DNA from: Aurelia coerulea
Taxonomy: Eukaryota > Cnidaria > Scyphozoa > Semaeostomeae > Ulmaridae
DNA: 64,000 nucleotides
NCBI GenBank assembly: GCA_039566865.1
Contig: CM076943.1
Span: forward strand, 9,968,001-10,032,000
Reading direction: 5' to 3'
Each line of letters opens with the position of its first letter. The stretch's first letter is position 1. The position numbers and the translations under genes are program-made. The notes beneath the pieces are model-generated. The model was not told where the DNA came from and did not search any database. It saw nothing but the letters and a program-made list of their open reading frames with translations. Below are positions 59,954-64,000 of this stretch, one piece after another.

Positions 59954-60445
59954 ATGGCGATTGTTGAAGTACGGCAGGCGATCAAACTCCTCCGGGATTT
60001 CCTTGGAAGAAACAAATCTATTCCTTCAGAAAGGGTGGAAAGGTTTTGTGGAAAGCTTGAACAACTTCTATGCACAAGATACAAGAATCACTGGCATCCA
60101 GAACGACCTCATAAAGGCTCAGCATATCGTTGCCTGAGGATGTCGGATAGACTGATGGACCCCGTAATCGCTTTGGCAGCCATGGAAAGCGAGGTATCAA
60201 AAGAAGACTTAAAAAGTACCTTACCGACAGAACTGACCGTTTGGATTGACCCTTTTGAAGTTTCTTACAGGATAGGAGAAGATGGTTCTATCTGCCCGCT
60301 TTTCGTATCGACAGAGGAAGATATGAAGGAAGAAAGCAAAAGAAACATGGCGCCCGTTTCACCAGCACTCTGTCGGGTCGAATCATTGTCGGGGAAGGGG
60401 TTTGAGAACTCTAAGGAAACATTACAAGAATGCATGTCAGGCTAA
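59954..60445 (+). CDS. BTG: BTG-family antiproliferative protein (BTG1/BTG2-like), intronless
   Basis: Adapter of the BTG/Tob family, which binds the CAF1 (CNOT7/8) deadenylase and slows cell proliferation. 163 residues, the size of BTG1/BTG2 rather than the much longer Tob proteins. Box A lies near 43-63 (YKNHWHPERP, KGSAYRC) and box B near 90-113 (LPTELTVWIDP, EVSYRIGEDGSI); both are well kept. The ATG in AAGATGGCG is a good initiation context and the upstream frame is not conserved. The C-terminal tail (MAPVSPALCRVES) is divergent. Vertebrate BTG1/BTG2 have an intron just before box A; none is present here. The frame is open and motifs are intact, so if it is a retrocopy it is a working one. 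It is the only plus-strand host gene in the window. Confidence 0.93.
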   Translation: MAIVEVRQAIKLLRDFLGRNKSIPSERVERFCGKLEQLLCTRYKNHWHPERPHKGSAYRCLRMSDRLMDPVIALAAMESEVSKEDLKSTLPTELTVWIDPFEVSYRIGEDGSICPLFVSTEEDMKEESKRNMAPVSPALCRVESLSGKGFENSKETLQECMSG

Positions 60446-60524
60446 TTTTAACATAATTTTCTTTCTTTGTAATTTCAAATTTTAGGTTGAGCAAGTGTGA
60501 ATAGTCATGTTTCATTGGGTTGTG

Positions 60525-60530
60525 AATAAA
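60525..60530 (+). terminator. Polyadenylation signal of the BTG gene
   Basis: AATAAA 80 bases past the BTG stop codon, in an AT-rich 3' region. Position and strand fit a short 3' UTR. Confidence 0.6.
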
Positions 60531-62569
60531 GATGAAACAGGTTGCATTTATCAGGGGCATTCTTTGTGTCGAAGCTAACGAGAAAGGTCTCTCGGAGGTC
60601 TCATAGGTTTTCGCGCAATTTTTTCCCGCATTTTCGCGCACTGTTTTTGCGAGATTTTCAACTTACGTAAGAGAGAAAGAGAGAAGATCATATCATTATT
60701 GTATTTATTTACATGAGTGACTTATCATTGACCACAACGCTACAAAAGGCATAGTAAGCCATCATAGAAATTGCAACCTCAACTTTTTAAAACACTTGAT
60801 AAACAACTTCAGACTTCTGTTTTCAAATTTCTCCAATGCTGAAATCTTAGCTATTTTAGCGTGGGGCACTTAGTTACCTATCTTTTGTTCCCGGTATGTG
60901 CCACTAGATTGGGTATCATTTTCAGCTACTTGGCTCCTGAACAGGGTGCTAATTTTCTCAATTTTTATTCAAAATGTACCCCAGTGGCACACCCCTGTAC
61001 CTTAAGGGGTCTCAATAGCCTGCTCACAGAATTTGCACTGGAGAAAACAAGAGAAAGGAAAAGTTTTCTTTTCCTTTTCTCTCGTTTTCTCCTGCACAGT
61101 TAGCAAAGTCTGCACACAGGATAGGGACTCGGCTGAAATAAAAATCCATTAAGCTTGGAAAACTAATAAGATAGGAGTCTAGGAATGTTTTTACCACAGA
61201 CTACGGAATGCAACAAACCCCCCTGAGGTTGAAAAACTGCCTAAACCAAATTTGTTTCAACTCCCCCACCACTTGGCCCAGAGGAGGCCCTTTGGAGAAA
61301 AACTCCAGACATACACTGACTCCAGAAGTACTATTTGTGTTACTGCATGCCTGCATCATGTGAAAATTTGCAGTTTCTTGAAAGATTTTACCATTCAAAG
61401 AGCAACTAACAATAACATTGTTTACTGCAGAAAGATGTTTTTGGAATTTTCCACTATTTTCTTAAAAACTTTGAATTTTCCAAAGGATTACAGCTGTTCT
61501 AAGAATTCTATACATGCTCCTCTGCTTTTTCTCGTTGTTACTATCTATTTCCAGATGATGCAGGGAAGTTCTGCTTTCTTATGCTCATATCCGCTCTTTG
61601 TACCTGGGGGGAAGGCACTTCATTATTGGGTCATAAAGATGATATAAGGACTGGAGGGAGTACTGGATTGGAAAGTGATGATGTAAACAATAGCATGCCT
61701 TTTTCTCAGTACCCCATGTGTTGCATTTCCATTTTTCGAATTTGCTAGTGCAAGCCTTGTTTCTGGTTTAGCTTGTCACATTGGGGTGTGTGTCCTCCAA
61801 GAATTTTGTTATCACCCAATCCGAGAACATAGGCAGGATTTTAAGAATCAATTCCATAATATAGGATGTGGTTTCATAAAAATGTTTTCACTTTAAAACT
61901 ATAGGAAAATTCTCCTTTATCCCAACCTGAGAATTCCCAGAATTTCTTGCAAATATTAGACCTCTTTCCCAGAAAATTCCTTCAAAACGTACATCCCATT
62001 CCCAGAATTTTTGTGCCAAAAGCACCCAAAACTGGCACCCAGCCCCACATGATTAGATAGTGAAGTACCCCCAGGTCTTTGTAGCCTATTTTAGCATGCA
62101 GAGCAAGTCATGTAGCTACATATGTTTCAACTCTTGAATTCAGCATCATATGGAAGCACAATTCTTTGGCATTTCAAATTTCCTTTCTTCCAATGTGGAA
62201 AACCCCCATCAGTAATGATGGATCTTTCCTGGGTTGAGATCATACGACAAAAGAAAGACCCAATATTGAAAGACCCAATCTTGAATGCACAGAGATGCAT
62301 TGAAAGATAACTTGACTTGTTGTGCATACTGAAACAGGCTTTGAGAAGATGTGGGCATGCATGCATAGAAAGCAGAAGAATATAGCAAACATCTGTCATC
62401 TACAATTTGTTCATCATGGTTATGGGTAAATGTTAGCAGTTTATTGCTATTGTTGGCTATTATGACAAAGAACTTTCATAGAAATGAATTTAGCTCTACA
62501 AATTTTCATTTGACTCTGTATTTACGATTCTTGTGGAAAATTTTGCCCGGTTTATGGGGTCATGTTTCA
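60531..62569. other. Downstream of BTG: no gene seen
   Basis: A hairpin at 61035-61092 (GGAGAAAACAAGAGAAAGGA, AAAG / CTTT, mirrored) and a CCCCAG/GTACC-type scrap at 60880-61010. Otherwise unremarkable AT-rich sequence. Confidence 0.5.
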
Positions 62570-63160
62570 AAATTTTGCCATGGTTATGAATTCCTGAACA
62601 CCTGAATTCAAAGCGATTAGTGGCTGCAGACAAAGGAAATTCTCTCGACCATAAATTCAAAACAAACAAAGCCGCAAAAGTTTCTCTGAAACCCAGGTAG
62701 CTAGCTCGCTCGTTGTGCATTCCAAACATTGTTTTTAAGAGCAAACATGAGCATGTATCGAAAGAAGAAGAATATATCTACACATCTACCTCAGGCATTT
62801 ATTTATTTGGTTCAGGAGCTGAGCAGGAAGTGTTTCAATTACACCCAAAAAATTAAGAGAATTGAATTGCCTCCCAATCGGCTTTCGAATCAAATAAATG
62901 AACTGCATGTGGCAGATGTGTAGATGTATCTTTCGTCTTTCGATCTATGTTCATGTTTGCTCTTGAAAATAATTTCTGGAATGCACAACGAGCGAGCTAG
63001 CTACATGGGTATCGGGGAAACCTTTGCGGCGATGTTTGTTTTGAATTACTGGTTGAGAGAATTTCCTTGGTCTGCGATCGCTAATCGCTTTGAATTGCAG
63101 TGCCAATCAAAGCCAACTCGTGCTATCGTCTTACCAAATCTGTCCTTGTTTGCCAAAAAC
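62570..63160. mobile_element. Foldback family H, copy 3
   Basis: Full-length inverted arrangement: TTCAAAGCGATTAGTGGCTG at the left mirrored by GCTAATCGCTTTGAATTGC at the right, with AAACATGAGCATGTATCGAA and its inverse around the centre. Confidence 0.75.
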
Positions 63161-63189
63161 ATATATCTTGTGATCTCACATAAAGTTTC

Positions 63190-63540
63190 TAAGCTCACGG
63201 GGGGGGGGGGGGGTTCTTGGCCAAATTTTGGGTAGGGGTCTGCCGCGAGCATCTTCAAAAGGGTACCGTTGGCTAGACTAACTTTTACGAAAATGGTACC
63301 CTTGGCTAGACCAATTTTGACCATTTTCTCAACCAATATTGTCAAATTTGTGCCAAATATGATGTCATGACCGTTCACTAGACCAATATTGTCAAAAATG
63401 ATACCCTTGGCTAGACCGTTGCCTGCCAAAATTGCAAAAAAGGATACCCTTGGCTAGACTAGAAGTCCGAAAAAGTATACCCTTGCTCGCGGCACATCCC
63501 CAGGTACCTTTACTATGGAAGAACCCCCCCCCCCCCGTGT
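63190..63540. mobile_element. Element between G- and C-runs with CTTGGCTAGACC repeats
   Basis: Opens with a 14-base G-run plus TTCTTGG and closes with GAAC plus a C-run. TGCCGCGAGC near 63241 mirrors GCTCGCGGCA near 63485. Inside, TACCCTTGGCTAGAC recurs about five times. Confidence 0.7.
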
Positions 63541-64000
63541 CTAAGCTTCCTCAAGGTCATGAAACTAATGTAACTGCAATGTAACTGGGGGACTGGGGGA
63601 ATAAAAAACTAACTTTGTGATAATTTCTTGTGATTTCTGAGTATGTTGCGTCACCCTGTATGTCTTGTTGCAGGAAAACAGACAACTTGAATATATGAAT
63701 GCACAATAACTAGGTGCCAGTTCTGATTTGAAAGAATTTAACACACCAAAACGGAATGTCTTCGTTCCGTTGGTGGAATGAAGTTTTGAGTCAAAATTTC
63801 GAAGCATAAAAACATTGCAAAGTTTGTCCACTTGACTCAGATCTGCCGCCGTCCGAGACTTTCCGTTTGAGAACTGGCACAGAGTAATTGAGTTGAGGTC
63901 ATCAAAATTTCATATGAACGGTAAATTTGTAGAAAGACGTCGGTTTATTTTGATGTATGTTTGGTTTGTTGCTAAATTCATAGCTGTACTAACAGTACCT
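63541..64000. other. Right edge: nothing recognised
   Basis: AT-rich, with two adjacent TGTAACTG motifs near 63570. No ORF with recognisable content. Confidence 0.5.

Overview
This is a eukaryotic, almost certainly animal, genomic window. It is AT-rich, its genes are split into short exons by long introns with GT-AG borders, and most of its length is transposon debris. I read three host genes with confidence and a fourth only as an unidentified exon chain. The repeats (many foldback elements plus non-LTR retrotransposon tails ending in a C-x-C-x2-C motif) look like those of cnidarian or other early-branching animal genomes. That placement is inference; nothing here proves the phylum.

Layout. 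From about 1 to 18.0 kb on the minus strand lies AOPEP (aminopeptidase O, an M1 zinc metallopeptidase). Eleven coding exons can be chained in phase and the 3' end runs off the left edge. Its first coding exon is unusual: 2.2 kb encoding a roughly 448-residue polar extension ahead of the conserved start of the enzyme. From 20.9 to 32.1 kb, also minus, a second chain of eleven phase-consistent exons encodes at least 631 residues of a protein I do not recognise. From 35.2 to 47.7 kb, again minus, is a complete seven-coding-exon SAR1, the small GTPase that starts COPII coat assembly (193 aa). At 59.95-60.45 kb on the plus strand is an intact intronless BTG-family gene (163 aa) with a polyadenylation signal 80 bases downstream.

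The rest is a dense, nested repeat landscape. Several palindromic MITE families of 540-890 bp share termini starting CCGGGTG and sit between TA dinucleotides, as Tc1/mariner relatives do. One split a non-LTR retrotransposon, so the pre-insertion site can be read directly. One older copy was hit twice, by a 370-bp retroposon with a 10-bp target duplication and by a second MITE. There are two CAGT-ended pogo-like MITEs, a 156-bp hAT MITE with a perfect 8-bp target duplication, and a hAT-like element carrying a 125-bp minisatellite. At 49.3-57.8 kb two arms of about 680 bp lie in opposite orientation, enclosing 7 kb of mixed repeats. Many shorter perfect hairpins lie in introns.

The genes do not form an operon or pathway cluster. 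AOPEP (peptide trimming), SAR1 (ER export) and BTG (mRNA deadenylation and growth control) appear to be simple neighbours. I found no CRISPR array, rRNA or tRNA gene.
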